Shown one piece after another: positions 21,624 to 32,120 of a stretch of DNA of 64,000 bases. The notes under the pieces are model-generated. The model worked only from the letters and a program-made list of their open reading frames with translations, was not told where the DNA came from and made no database searches. The DNA is from Methanogenium cariaci JCM 10550 (GTDB lineage Archaea; Halobacteriota; Methanomicrobia; Methanomicrobiales; Methanomicrobiaceae): positions 124,001-188,000 of the forward strand of contig NZ_BBBG01000002.1 in assembly GCF_001315945.1 (NCBI RefSeq), given 5' to 3'. Every line of letters starts with the position of its first letter. Position 1 is the stretch's first letter. A program made the translations under genes and the position numbers.

Positions 21624-23298
21624 ACTGCACCTCTTTTATCTTCAATGGCAGTCCCAAACAGTGACTGCACCGTATGGCCAAAGGGTGAGTCTGCGGGTGT
21701 CCAGTCCTGTGTGATGTCCTGCCTGACGTGGGCACCGCGTGACTCCTCTCTGAGGATGGCGCCATGGATGATCAGGCGTGCGACCGTGAGCATATTGGTA
21801 ACGGTGCAGCACTCGCCCAGCATCCGGCGGTCGGCTGCCTTCGGCACCAGATTCTGGAGGCGACTGACGGTGGCCTCTGCCTCCTGCAGGCCTGCTTTTG
21901 TCCGGAAGATACCGGCATGATCCCACATCGCATGCTTTAGTTCACGGGTGATCTCATGCGGGGGGGTGTGGAACCGTTGCAGTAGGCGTCACAGCGTGCA
22001 GCCTCTGTTGCGAGCACCTCGTCGATATCCACCGAGATGTTGGCAGCAGGGGGGGTCTTTCCTGCAGACTCTCCGGCACGTTTCCCGAAGACCTGGGTGT
22101 CTGCGAGGGCGTTACCGCCGAGGCGGTTGGCCCCCCCGTGGATGCCGCCGGTCACTTCACCGCAGGCATAGAGACCAGGGAGTGTGGTGGCCGAATCGGG
22201 GGGGGTTATTTTCAGTCCGCCCATGAGGTGGTGTGCGGTGGGGGGGCGACCTCCATCGGCTGGGTCCGGATGTCCACACCGAACTGGAGGAACTGTTCAA
22301 GCATGACCGGCAGCCGGCGTTCAATCTCTGCTGCCGGCAGGTGAGTCACGTCCAGATAGACACCCCCCCCATGTTCACTGCCATGGCCTTCAAGGATCTC
22401 AGTTGTGATGGACCGCGAGACCACATCACGGGTGGAGAGCTCCATTCTCTCCGGGTCATAGCGTTCCATAAACCGTTCCCCCCCGAGGCTGTTCTTCAAA
22501 ACTCCTCCTTCCCCCCCGCGGACGCCTCGGTGATGAGGCGGCCGCGTGAATCGGGGGGGGATAGACGGCCCCCCCGGTCGGGTGGAACTGCACCATTTCC
22601 ATATCAATGAGGGTGGCCCCCCCCGCCCGGTATCCGAGGGCAAAGCCGTCTCCGGTCCCCCCCGCGGCACAGTTGGTGGATATGTCATAGCACCGGGTGC
22701 CGCCGCCGGTGGCAAGCACGGTTGCATCAGCAGTGATGACTCCGAGATTGCCGTCCCCCCCGTCCAGGGTGACGGCGCCTGCCACACGCCGGTCGTCCAT
22801 GAGGAGGTCGATGGCGCTCGTCTCCTGCATTTGCCGGATTCCGGTATTTCGTATCTGTTCGGTGAGGGTGGCAATCATCTCGTGGCCCGAGCGGTCACCT
22901 GCATAGCAGGTGCGGCTGAAGCGCTGGCCACCGAAGGGACGCTGTGCCGGTACGCAGTCTTCCTCCACATCGAAGACCGAGCCCCAAGCAGAAAGATCCC
23001 GGAAACGGTCCGGTGACTCGGTCACCAGCGTCTCTGCCAGTTCCGGGTCGTTGAGGTATGCCCCCCCCGCGCATGGTGTCTTCAAAATGGAGTCCTGTAG
23101 AATCTTCTTCTGCAAGGACTGCATTATATCCTCCTTCTGCCATGACGGTGCATCCGCCTTTTCCCGTCAGCGTCCGCGAAAGGAGCACTGTTTCGCCATA
23201 CTGGCTGGCTTCAAGTGCCGCCCTGCAGCCGCTCCGCCGCTGCCGATGACAAGCACATGGCAGTCAGTCACATGATCTCCAGGCATGATATTAACCAT
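21620..23298 (-). CDS. tfrA: Thiol:fumarate reductase subunit A (flavoprotein)
   Basis: About 550 residues. [11 protein letters not shown] (FAD), [21 protein letters not shown]-like [44 protein letters not shown] are the hallmarks of the fumarate reductase/succinate dehydrogenase flavoprotein family. Start is ATG 23296-23298 ([10 protein letters not shown]) or the in-frame ATG at 23284-23286; no clear ribosome site for either. Many 7-base runs add Gly/Pro or break the frame. Overlaps tfrB by 4 bp, so the subunits are co-translated. Works in the reductive branch of the incomplete citric acid pathway. Confidence 0.92.
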
Positions 23299-23345
23299 TA
23301 TGCCGTATACTTACATAAAGAAATAGATAGGATAGTGGAGCCAAA

Positions 23346-24757
23346 ATGAGGCTTTTAATGAAATTTGGCGGCACTTCGGTCGGTGATCAGGAATGTATCG
23401 GCCGTGTTGTCGGAATACTAAACCATTACCATACTGCGGGCAATGAGCTCTGTGTGGTGGTTTCAGCGATGTCTGGAGTTACCGATCAGCTCCACGCAAT
23501 CGCGGCGGAGATTGAAGGTGTACGTGATGATCCGCCCATTGATACGTTTATTACCTCAATGCGGACACGGCACGGAAAGGTGGTTCAGGCAGTGGCACCC
23601 GGTGAATATGACACTGTTATGGAGGTCATCGATGAGCGGCTCTGTAACCTGAAGAATATTCTTACCGCTGTCCATAATCTGCGGGAGCTGACCCCCCCCG
23701 ATCGCGTGATTATATCATATCGTTTGGGGGGGAACGCCTCTCCGCCCTCATTGTCTCTGCGGCATTGCGGGAAGCGGGTGTCCCCCCCTCACTGGCACTG
23801 AGCGGTTGTGAGGCTGGTATCCGGACGACAGACCGGCACGGATGTGCCGCGGTCCTGCCGGAGAGCAGAACCCACATCCAGTCCCACGTCATCCCGCTTC
23901 TCGGGGGGGATTCGGTGCCGGTTATCATGGGCTACATGGGCTGCACCGGTGACGGGATCGTGACGACCCTCGGGCGCAGCGGTTCAGACTATTCGGCTGC
24001 TATCGTAGGTGCTGCCATCGATGCAGATGAGATCTGGATCTGGACCGACGTAGACGGGGTGATGACCGCTGACCCCCCCGGCTGATTGAGGACGCGCGTG
24101 TGCTCCCCCCCAGTGTCTCATATCACGAGGCGATGGAACTCTCGTTTTTCGGGGGGGCAAAGGTGCTGCATCCGCGTTCCATTGAACCGGCAATGCAGAG
24201 AGGAATCCTTGTCCGGGTAAAAAATACCTTCAATCCGGCGGCAGCAGGATCCTGTGTGATGGACACGAGCACACCCGACCACCGGGTGGTGAAGGCCATT
24301 ACCTACATCGACAAGGTCTCTTTGATCAACATCACCGGTGCCAGATGGTCGGGCGACCGGGAGTTGCCCGTGCCATCTTCTCCGCACTGGCTGAGCTTGA
24401 GGTGAATGTCATGATGATCTCACAGGGTCGTCTGAGGCAAATATCTCTCTCATTGTGGATGATGAACACCTGGCCGCTGCCCTTGCCGCCCTCAATGAGG
24501 TGATGCAGAGAGGATATATCCAGGAAGTGGGACATGACCGTAATGTGGTGGCGGTTGCTGTAGTCGGCGTCGGTATGGCCGGTTCACCCGGCATATCCGG
24601 CCGGATATTCACGGCCCTCGGGCGTGAGAAGATCAACCTCATGATGATCTCGCAGGGATCATCTGAGGTGAATGTCTCATTTGTGGTGAAACAGGCAGAC
24701 GGGCAGCGGGCCGTCCGTGTGCTGCATGATGAATTCGGGCTTGCAAAGGAGAGTTAA
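23346..24757 (+). CDS. Aspartate kinase
   Basis: About 465 residues. [10 protein letters not shown] and [11 protein letters not shown] at the N-terminus, [36 protein letters not shown] and [13 protein letters not shown] are classic aspartokinase motifs; two ACT domains follow ([13 protein letters not shown] and [13 protein letters not shown], each with a [11 protein letters not shown]-type segment). First enzyme of lysine/threonine/methionine synthesis. Frame breaks at the runs near 23694, 23727, 24071, 24107 and in 24345-24430. Only 2 bp before purM, so co-transcribed. Confidence 0.93.
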
Positions 24758-24759
24758 AG

Positions 24760-25767
24760 ATGAAAGGACTCATCAGAAAACATACATACAGTGAAGCGGG
24801 CGTGGATATCGGGCTGGAGGCAACGGCGGTGAAGGCACTCGTCTCCACCATGACCTTCCGGCGGGAAGGTGACTGCGCACCGGCGGGCGGCAGTGGGCAT
24901 TTTGCCGGTCTGATTGAGTTTGGCGACTACTATCTTGCGATGGCGGTGGACGGTGTCGGCACCAAGATGCTGGTTGCCGATGTGATGGAGGACTGGAGCA
25001 CCATCGGCATTGACTGCATTGCGATGAACGTAAACGACCTCTATGTGATGAATATCGAGCCCGTTGCCTTTGTCGATTATGTGGCCACCGATAAACTCTC
25101 CATAACGAAGATGGAGCAGGTGGGCATGGGCTTAAACGAGGGGGCCCGGCAGGCAAATATGACGATCATCGGCGGCGAGACAGCGACCCTGAAGGGCATG
25201 GTGACCGGCCTTGACGTGGCGGGCACCTGTCTGGGCATCCAGAAACAGGATGCGATCATCACCGGAGAGACAATAACTGCAGGCGATGTCATTGTGGGTG
25301 TGCCGTCCTCAGGGATTCATTCAAACGGTCTTACCCTTGCCCGTGAACTGGTGGATTCCTATGCACGCTATGATCAGGAGATGCCGTGGGGAACTACCCT
25401 TGGTGAGGAACTGCTTACCCCCCCAACCCGCATTTATGCGGGTGTACTGGATGTCACCGCTGCCTGTGATGTGCATGGCATGTGCCACATCACGGGTGGC
25501 GGCCTGCTCAACCTGAAGCGTCTGGGTGACTGGGGCTACGAGATCACCGACCCTCTCATCCCGCAGCCGATTTATCCCTGGATGCAGTCAATGGGCGATG
25601 TGGAAGAGGCAGAGATGTACCGGACCTTCAACATGGGCATGGGATATGTCTTTATCGTCCCGGAGGAGTCGGTGCCGGTGGTGCAGAAGATCTTTACCGA
25701 TGCCCGACCTGTGGGCCGAATCACCGATGCGCCGGGCGTCTTCCTCCGCGGCGAACCGATAGAATAA
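24760..25767 (+). CDS. purM: Phosphoribosylformylglycinamidine cyclo-ligase
   Basis: 335 residues, intact. AIR synthetase of purine synthesis. Seen: GHFAGLIEFGDYYLAMAVDGVGTK (ATP loop), GIDCIAMNVNDL, MTIIGGETATL, GVPSSGIHSNGLTLAR, HITGGGLLNL and FNMGMGYVFIVP. One C7 run (25428-25434) inserts an extra Pro (LTPTRIYAG expected). Unusually free of long runs compared with its neighbours. purF lies 3 kb downstream on the same strand. Confidence 0.96.
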   Translation: MKGLIRKHTYSEAGVDIGLEATAVKALVSTMTFRREGDCAPAGGSGHFAGLIEFGDYYLAMAVDGVGTKMLVADVMEDWSTIGIDCIAMNVNDLYVMNIEPVAFVDYVATDKLSITKMEQVGMGLNEGARQANMTIIGGETATLKGMVTGLDVAGTCLGIQKQDAIITGETITAGDVIVGVPSSGIHSNGLTLARELVDSYARYDQEMPWGTTLGEELLTPPTRIYAGVLDVTAACDVHGMCHITGGGLLNLKRLGDWGYEITDPLIPQPIYPWMQSMGDVEEAEMYRTFNMGMGYVFIVPEESVPVVQKIFTDARPVGRITDAPGVFLRGEPIE

Positions 25768-26753
25768 CATTTACGATATTTTTTCCTTTTTTGAGGAAAT
25801 GCTACGTTTTCAGGGTAATGTTGCCCCCCCGCTTTCGAGTATCGTTAATCCCGGATGATGAGAGAAAACTGTCAGACCTGAATAATGGCGTAGTATGTAT
25901 GCAGGCCGTCTGTGTGTGCCTCTTGTGTGACGGCCTGCATAAATGAGGTGGGACTTGCCCCCCCCGATTGTTCCATCAGATCGGGCGGCATCAGGGTATT
26001 GCGGTATTCTGTGATTTGAATCGGATGATTCTTTATCCGTGTGCTATCGTTTTGTCACATGTAGGGCATGCTCATTGGTATCAGTACAATACGGCTTGCA
26101 TCTCCTATAACGTGCCCGGAATATGACGGGTGCATCCTCTCATACAGGACGATAAAGAAATATTTCCGTATGTGTTGCATTCGAGTCTTGGGTTGTATGT
26201 TCATCAAAGCCATCCTGCTCCTGTTCCTTCATGGGTAAAGAACATGATCAGCATGGCGGTTGGTTATCAACATATGTTGTTTACATCTGTGGGCGTTCTG
26301 CTCTTCTCCAACCACCTCCTTTGTGGTAGATGGTGCATACTGCCACACAGATAATATATATCTTTCTGCAGGTCAACTAAAAATTCCAACAAAAACGATG
26401 GTTATGATGTTAAATCGCTCTTTAACGATTGATTATCGATATTTGTTGTTTGGAGATTCTGGTATCTGAATGACCGGGAAGAAGTCCGGTATGATACCTT
26501 TTTTTCAGTGTTTTATGGCTCCTTTATGGATTGGATGCAGTGCGTAGCCGGTATCCTGAAAAATCCGGTGTTTTATCTGAGTTCAACTTTGAAACTGCAT
26601 TCTCTGTGGATATTACAAGGAGTGTCTTTGGCATTTTGGTATAAACTGCAGAAGGTACTCTCCCGTCGCCTTCTTCAGCACCCCCCCGGGCATGTATCTG
26701 TTTGGGGGGTATAGGGTCTCTGTTGGTCTGCTCAGGAAAAAAAGGAGTGAGGA
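25768..26753. other. Nearly 1 kb without a recognisable gene
   Basis: T-rich patch just after purM (25775-25795) may end its transcript. The rest becomes AT-rich toward 26400 and holds only short frames with no family resemblance. It contains a 13-bp perfect inverted repeat (25898-25941). I see no tRNA or known RNA. Confidence 0.55.
25898..25941. repeat. 13-bp perfect inverted repeat (hairpin)
   Basis: TATGCAGGCCGTC at 25898-25910 and its exact complement at 25929-25941, separated by 18 bases. No T-run follows, so it is not a simple terminator. Could be part of a structured RNA or an operator. Confidence 0.6.
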
Positions 26754-27289
26754 TTACTCCATCCTGTCTTCATAGGGTATGGGCGCACTCTTTTGTGTAT
26801 TCGGATGGATGATAGCACTGTTCCCATCCTCGTCCTGTACAATCAAAACAAAGGGCTCGTTGCCCGACCGCATATCTTCAATACGTGCTTTAAGTTCATG
26901 GGCACGTTCCAGTTCTTCCCCCTCCGACCAGGTGATCACGCGGTCGATGACATCTCCGATGCGGACAAGCACTCCCTCCACATTGGTGATGAACCTTCAC
27001 AGATGGGTCCAGGTTCGATGAGAATGCCTAGTTCAGGTATTTCTATGGTACCGGTCGTCGAACGGACTACACGAGCTTCCATGTCCTCTGGTGAGGAGAT
27101 GGCCAGGGTATACCGGGCCGGCTCGTTCTCTCCCAGGATCATTACATCGACAGAGCGGAATCCACAGGAACCGCATATCACCGTGGTAATGAGAGCGTCG
27201 GAAAAATATGGAATCTCTACGGTTTTATACAGGTATTCGATCTCTTCTGAACACTGGAGGCACGGGGGGGCGCGAATAACCCGGTCCAC
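26754..27289 (-). CDS. ZPR1-type zinc finger protein
   Basis: About 180 residues. CLQCSEEIEYLYKTVEIPYFSDALI followed by VICGSCGFRSVDVM is the ZPR1 C4 zinc finger and start of its beta domain; the C-terminus EGEELERAHELKARIEDMRSG...FVLIVQDEDGNSAI also fits. Start is taken at GTG 27287-27289, two bases after the sepF stop with GGAGGG upstream. One frameshift near 27000 (missing T-rich or C base) splits the text. Archaeal ZPR1 proteins have no firmly known role; the eukaryotic ones bind EF-1A. Confidence 0.85.
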
Positions 27290-27291
27290 CT

Positions 27292-27672
27292 TCAGAGCCC
27301 TCCGCCGATCTTTTCGCGGGAAATCTTCACGGACATTGGTGTCAGGATCACATATTTCTGGTCGCCAAGACCGACGATATCTCCATTGATATCATGTGCA
27401 ACGGCACGGAGATCCTTGAGCACCCGTTCATAGGTAATCTTGTCCATCTTCAGTCTGGATACATCGACAATGACGATATTTCCGTTATAGATCTCGTCTT
27501 TGACCCGCGGCGTATCTTTGAGGTCGTTTATTGCGGCAATCTTGACATACATAGAGGCCGGTGAAGCATCCCCTGAAGTGGATTCAAATGATGCAAGGTC
27601 CAGTTCCATATAATCTGACTCAGTAACAGACGTGGAACCCTTGCCAAGGATGGAATCCAGAAATTTAGCCAT
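27292..27672 (-). CDS. sepF: Cell division protein SepF
   Basis: 126 residues, intact and without long runs. MAKFLDSILGKG gives the N-terminal membrane-binding helix; YVKIAAINDLKDTPRVKDEIYNGNIVIVDVSRLKMD and DINGDIVGLGDQKYVILTP form the SepF/DUF552 domain. In archaea it anchors FtsZ to the membrane. In an operon with ZPR1 (2-bp spacing). Confidence 0.93.
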   Translation of the reverse strand: MAKFLDSILGKGSTSVTESDYMELDLASFESTSGDASPASMYVKIAAINDLKDTPRVKDEIYNGNIVIVDVSRLKMDKITYERVLKDLRAVAHDINGDIVGLGDQKYVILTPMSVKISREKIGGGL

Positions 27673-27726
27673 GAAAATCGTTTTAGAGTGAATTTTATTT
27701 AATGGTATCTTTTTTCCGGAAGATCC

Positions 27727-28227
27727 TCAGATATCGAGATTCCAGAGTTCGTCTCCCACGTAATGGAATGTGCGCACCATCTTACCGGTCTCTGCAGCGT
27801 TGATCTCCGCTGCATCGAATGCTGCAATGCCTACTGCAAGCGGTTTGCCATAGGTTTCTTCAGTGATGAGAACCGGATGATCTGCCAGGACATCGTCACT
27901 CACGCGGACGATACCGGGACGCATCACATCGGCACCCTTTGCCATAAACCGCACGGCACCGGCATCAACAACGATGTTTCGCGCCGAAAACGGATGAGCG
28001 ATGGCACCTCTGAGGGTGGGAAAGACCTGATCCTGGTATTCCATCAATAATGGCTTTTTTTCGATGAGATAGAGGGAGATGTCTCCGGTGATATCTATCA
28101 GCTCTACAGTTGTTGAGCGGAAGAGGTCGGTGTCAGTCCCAATTTCCTCTTCCAGTCCCCCCCGGAAGAGACGGGAGATATCGGATTTTCGTATGATGTG
28201 CCTTTTTCGTGAGTTTATCTTCGCCAT
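27727..28227 (-). CDS. PUA-domain RNA-binding protein
   Basis: About 166 residues. Basic N-terminus MAKINSRKRHIIRKSDISRLFRGLEEEIG, a middle domain, then a PUA domain: RNIVVDAGAVRFMAKGADVMRPGIV...FPVLITEETYGKPLAVG. Same layout as archaeal MCT-1/density-regulated-type proteins. ATG 28225-28227 preferred over ATG 28234-28236. C7 at about 28156 adds one Gly in the text. Transcribed toward sepF, divergent from the LSm gene. Confidence 0.88.
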   Translation of the reverse strand: MAKINSRKRHIIRKSDISRLFRGGLEEEIGTDTDLFRSTTVELIDITGDISLYLIEKKPLLMEYQDQVFPTLRGAIAHPFSARNIVVDAGAVRFMAKGADVMRPGIVRVSDDVLADHPVLITEETYGKPLAVGIAAFDAAEINAAETGKMVRTFHYVGDELWNLDI

Positions 28228-28358
28228 TTTTACCATTCACCATCCATATGGGTTCTTTTTCGGGTTATCTTCCGGCCATCCGGGGGGGATGGTCGTTATA
28301 TTTATGTATGTTACTGGCGCAATTATACTAATCCTCATCGATTAGAGCAGGGAATCTT

Positions 28359-28589
28359 ATGACCAGAAGACCATTGGAAATTTTAGATAAAGCCCTTAAC
28401 CAGAAACCGGTCATCGTCAGTCTCAAGGGCGGTAGGGAGATCCGGGGGGGTATTCTCCAGGGCTATGATGTTCATATGAACCTCGTCCTCGACAATGCAG
28501 AGGAAGATATTGACGGCGTGGCTGAGAAACGCGGCACTTTAATCGTCCGTGGAGACAATGTGATATACATCTCTCCATCCGTGGAATAA
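28359..28589 (+). CDS. LSm (Sm-like archaeal) RNA-binding protein
   Basis: 76 residues as written. Sm1 [33 protein letters not shown] and Sm2 [12 protein letters not shown] are both clear. G7 at 28444-28450 gives RGGIL where the family has RGxL, so one Gly is probably spurious. Forms heptameric rings binding U-rich RNA. Followed by L37e and purF, an arrangement common in archaea. Confidence 0.95.
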   Translation: MTRRPLEILDKALNQKPVIVSLKGGREIRGGILQGYDVHMNLVLDNAEEDIDGVAEKRGTLIVRGDNVIYISPSVE

Positions 28590-28614
28590 CGTATCATTCA
28601 GGTAGGTGAAAAAA

Positions 28615-28779
28615 ATGAGTAAAGGCACACCCTCAATGGGTAAACGGCAGAAAACAACGCATATTGTCTGCAGACGCTGTGGTAAGATTTCATTCCACAA
28701 GCGCCATGGAGTATGTGCGTCGTGCGGGTTTGGAAAGTCTCCTCGCCTGCGTAAGTATAACTGGAATTCGAATAACTAG
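28615..28779 (+). CDS. rpl37e: Ribosomal protein L37e
   Basis: 54 residues, intact. [20 protein letters not shown], then a C4 zinc finger [22 protein letters not shown] and the basic tail [11 protein letters not shown]. Large-subunit protein found in archaea and eukaryotes only. ATG 28615-28617 with AGGTAGGTGA upstream; 25 bp after the LSm stop. Confidence 0.96.
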   Translation: MSKGTPSMGKRQKTTHIVCRRCGKISFHKRHGVCASCGFGKSPRLRKYNWNSNN

Positions 28780-28812
28780 ATTACCCGATTTCACTGATTT
28801 TAGGAATTTATT

Positions 28813-30265
28813 ATGTGTGGAATTGTCGGCGTCGTCGATTCAGGCGATGTCTCATTCCCCCCCCTGTATTATGCACTTTACGCCCTGCAACACAGGGGGG
28901 GTCAGGAGAGCGCGGGTATTGCAACATTCGATGGTCTGACGCTGTATAAAGAAAAGAGCCACGGCCTTGTTGCGGAAGTGTTTGATAAGAAAGTCCTTTG
29001 CGGTCTGAGAGGGGGGGAACCGGTGTCGGGCATGTCCGTTACCCGACAACAGGGGGGGAGAAGATCCCGGAGAACATCCAGCCTTTCACCTTCACCTTCC
29101 GGGGGGGCCGGAAGGTGGCACTTGCCCACAACGGAAATCTTGTCAATACTCTCAGTCTCAGGGAGGAATATGAAAAACGCGGGCAGATATTCTGCACGAC
29201 AGCAGATACCGAGGTGATCGGCAACATCCTCGCTGATGAATACCGGGTGTCGGAGGATGTCACAGAGGCTGTTGCCATGTGCATGCACCGCCTTCAGGGT
29301 TCCTACTCAGTTGTGATGATGCTTGACGATGAAGTCTGGGCATTCCGTGATCCACTGGGTATCCGCCCGCTGTGTATCGGAAGAACGGAGACCGGGTATG
29401 TGGTGGCGTCAGAGTCTGTCGCCATTGATGCGCTGGGCGGCTTGTTTATGCGTGATGTCCGTCCGGGTGAACTGGTCTGTCTGAAAAAAGATGGCATCGA
29501 GTCTCATCAGATTGCCGAGGCCTCTCACCGGGCACACTGCATCTTTGAGTATGTCTACTTTGCCCGGCCGGATTCGGTCATCGATGGGCGTCTCGTCTAT
29601 GACGTACGGCGTCGTATCGGTCACTCGCTGTTTGAGGAAGCACCGGTGGATGCTGATCTGGTATCTCCGGTTCCTGACTCCGGGATGGCACATGCGGCAG
29701 GGTATGCGGAGGCGTCAGGCATCCGCTACCGTGAGGGTCTCATCAAGAATCGTTACATGGGTCGGACATTCATCATGCCTACGCAGGAAGCCCGCGAGGC
29801 TGCGGTCCGGATCAAACTGAATCCCGTCCGGGGCCATCTCAGGGACCGGTCTTTGATCCTCATTGATGATTCCATCGTCCGGGGGGGACCACCTCACGCC
29901 GTCTGGTGAACATTGTCCGTGATGCAGGGGGGGCAAGAGAGGTGCACATGCGTATCGGATCGCCTGCCATCAAAGCTCCGTGTTATCTGGGTGTGGATAT
30001 GCCCACTCGTGCCGAGCTGATTGCGAGCGACCTTGATAATGATGAAGTCTGTATGTCCATCGGGGGGGCGACATCCCTTCATCACATTTCCATCTCAGCA
30101 CTGATCCGTGCAATTGGTATTCCGAAAGAAGATCTCTGTACTGGGTGTCTGACCGGGGGGGAGTACCCCCTTGCCATCGGCAAGGAACGCTGCTGTCCGC
30201 GTGAGGTCACCTGCGTTGCAAAACACTATCAGGCGGGACTGGAGTCATTCTCCGGGGGGGAATGA
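28813..30265 (+). CDS. purF: Amidophosphoribosyltransferase
   Basis: About 475 residues after repair. Begins MCGIVGVVD, the catalytic Cys2 of the Ntn glutaminase domain; YALQHRGQESAGI, GVGHVRYPTTG, AHNGNLVN and CTTADTEVI follow; the PRTase loop is LIDDSIVRGTTSRRLV. The text shows HRGGQ (G7 for 4, 28895-28901), a broken GVGH frame (G7 for 5 at 29011-29017) and a broken VRGTTS frame (G7 for 5 at 29881-29887). Cys-rich end CTGEYP...CCPREVTC. First committed step of purine synthesis. AGGA precedes the ATG. Confidence 0.95.
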
Positions 30266-30446
30266 CTATCTCCCCCCCTGATTTTTTCTGACTGTTTTAC
30301 GTTTGTATATTCCTGGCGCCGTTTCAGTAAAGCGAACGGGGGGGATGATGTGTCCGTCTCAGAATACTAAAATAACTCATGTTCTGATCGATGTAATGGA
30401 AAAAAACAAAAATCATTCCGTTGAAATGATAAAAAATGTTCAGAAT

Positions 30447-30522
30447 AGCGAGGGATGGATTTGAACCATCGATCTACGGGTTATGAGCCGTCGGGATTTC
30501 CTAACTACCCCCCCACCTCGCT
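30447..30522 (-). tRNA. Initiator tRNA-Met (CAT anticodon)
   Basis: Acceptor AGCGAGG pairs with CCTCGCT; T-arm ATGGTTCAAATCCAT; anticodon loop CTCATAA. The AGCG start and a GGG/CCC-type anticodon stem mark an initiator tRNA. Two defects in the text: the D-arm run is G7 (C7 at 30508-30514) where TGGGGTAG with 4 is expected, and the anticodon stem reads ACGG/CCCGT, one G short of ACGGG. Both look like run-length errors, since either would spoil the fold. Confidence 0.93.
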
Positions 30523-30658
30523 TCACAGTGTGTGTCATACTACTATGGTTCGTACCATGATATATGTTTTCATTTGAATGTGCGGGTTCTCCGTGTTTCG
30601 GGATGTGAACGGTCCATTTCCAGCAGGGTTAAGTGGATGTGGACCACTTTTTCCTTTT

Positions 30659-31083
30659 ATGGTCGATGATATTTCGGATGAGGATGAACTCGCAGGCCTG
30701 CGCGAGAAGCGTGCCGGGGGATCTGAAGAGTCGGGTGAATGTTCCTGCCGGATTCCCTGGTACGGTCAGAGAGGTGACTGACATGAATATCCATGATCTC
30801 ATTTCTACTCACCAATACCTTGTGGTAGACTGCTGGAGTGAGTGGTGTGGTCCGTGTATGACGATGGCCCCCGGTGATTGATGAGCTGGCAGTGGAGTTT
30901 GCAGGAATGGTCACTATCGGAAAATGTGATGCTGACATGAATCCGGAGATAATGGAAGCTTTCCAAATCTCCGCCGTTCCGACTCTGCTTTTCTTTGCAA
31001 ACGGGTCTCTTGCGGGGAGACTCACCGGCGTGCATTCCGGTGAGGGGATACGTACGTCCTTGGTGCGGATCTTTGGGCTCTGA
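30659..31083 (+). CDS. Thioredoxin family protein with N-terminal extension
   Basis: About 140 residues. [26 protein letters not shown] carries the WCGPC active site; ISAVPTLLFFANGSLAGRLTG with cis-Pro completes the fold. Two +1 errors (G5 at 30716-30720, C5 near 30870, each should be 4) break the frame; joining them gives an extension MVDDISDEDELAGLREKRAG ahead of the domain. If the extension is not translated the start would be ATG 30783. Likely electron acceptor of the reductase at 18.2 kb. Confidence 0.85.
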
Positions 31084-31575
31084 ATGATATTGTCCGTTAA
31101 TACATGCCGTATTGACCCCCCCTTTTGGAGATGGGGCCCAGGTGGCAAAGGAGTTCCTGCCGGAGTTGTATGATCCTGAAAATGGCGAGATATTGATGGT
31201 TGTATTAAGGATAACGAGTATGGGATCTGCCGATTATCTATATGTCTATCTGTGGGGGCCACCTGTCAGGTTCTGATCATTTGGGGGGGTTTTTTCTGCG
31301 CGATTGCACGCCTGTACTCTCTTTCTGGGAGTTTCCGGGGGGGGAGGAATTCTGGTGAAATCCTGTTGGATCTGGAAAATGCCGGGTATTTTTGATTTTT
31401 TTGAGGTATTTCCCTGAGGTGTTCCTCATTTTTCACAAATTTCCCCCCTGATATTAAATTAGATGGATATTTGTCGTTATTTAATTTTTTTTAGAATTCC
31501 AGGTTCGGATCCGGTGGTGCAGCCTCCGCAACATATATATATGCGCCACTGTGACTATCATTTTGTAGAGATACC
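31084..31575. other. Intergenic region, promoter at its right end
   Basis: About 490 bp with no gene; T-rich from 31380 to 31490. A TATA-like box for the small downstream gene lies at 31531-31542. Confidence 0.5.
31531..31542 (+). promoter_or_regulatory. TATA box of the small gene at 31576
   Basis: ACATATATATAT about 34-45 bp before the ATG, after a GC-rich flank. Spacing would give a short leader of roughly 10 bases, usual for archaea. Confidence 0.5.
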
Positions 31576-31764
31576 ATGGAGTTCATGAGAATTAGCGGGT
31601 TCGAGTGCCTGAAACCAATGCGGGAGTATGATCTGGAAGAGCGGGATGAGCTCGTCTGTTCCTCTGTTTCTGATGTATACTGTCTGGATTATGAGTCGTC
31701 ATGGCATGTGAGCGACCACGATGAGATTCGTATCATGGTTTCAGAACGCGATGAAGCAGACTGA
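31576..31764 (+). CDS. Small acidic hypothetical protein
   Basis: 62 residues, MEFMRISGFECLKPMREYDLEERDEL..., strongly acidic, two Cys, no membrane segment. No family recognised. Supported by the TATA box upstream and a clean frame without long runs. Monocistronic. Confidence 0.55.
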   Translation: MEFMRISGFECLKPMREYDLEERDELVCSSVSDVYCLDYESSWHVSDHDEIRIMVSERDEAD

Positions 31765-32120
31765 GACGATCTGCATCATACCTGGCCGGGATTGATTCAA
31801 TAGGTGAATGCCCGGGGATATGCAAGAGGGCATCCCCCCCGGGTTTTGGTTATATTCTTTTTTGTCCTGTTCGTGTGGATATTCGGGCAATAAACCGTAT
31901 TTGGGTTTATATGATCGGGGTTCTGTTCTCATTCCTGCCAAAGAGAGATCTCTTGTGGTCCCGGCTGAAAGACTTTCGTTTGCTGATGTCGTTGTTGTGG
32001 TGTGCTTTGGGTTCTGTTCTCACAGAAGAGTGGGTCTGGTATTCTCCTCGTCCCGCAATGTAGTCGGTTCCTGGTGACAGGTTCGCAGGTCCTGTGGTCA
32101 GGAAATATTTTTTCATTCAC
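31765..32120. other. Gene-free stretch between convergent genes
   Basis: About 355 bp. Short frames on both strands show no family resemblance; nothing else seen. Confidence 0.5.

Noticed and set aside
28891-28910. An extra Gly in PurF (HRGGQ) as a real lineage-specific insertion
   Set aside because: The HRGQESAGI motif is catalytically invariant, and the same one-residue gain occurs at every G7 site in unrelated genes.
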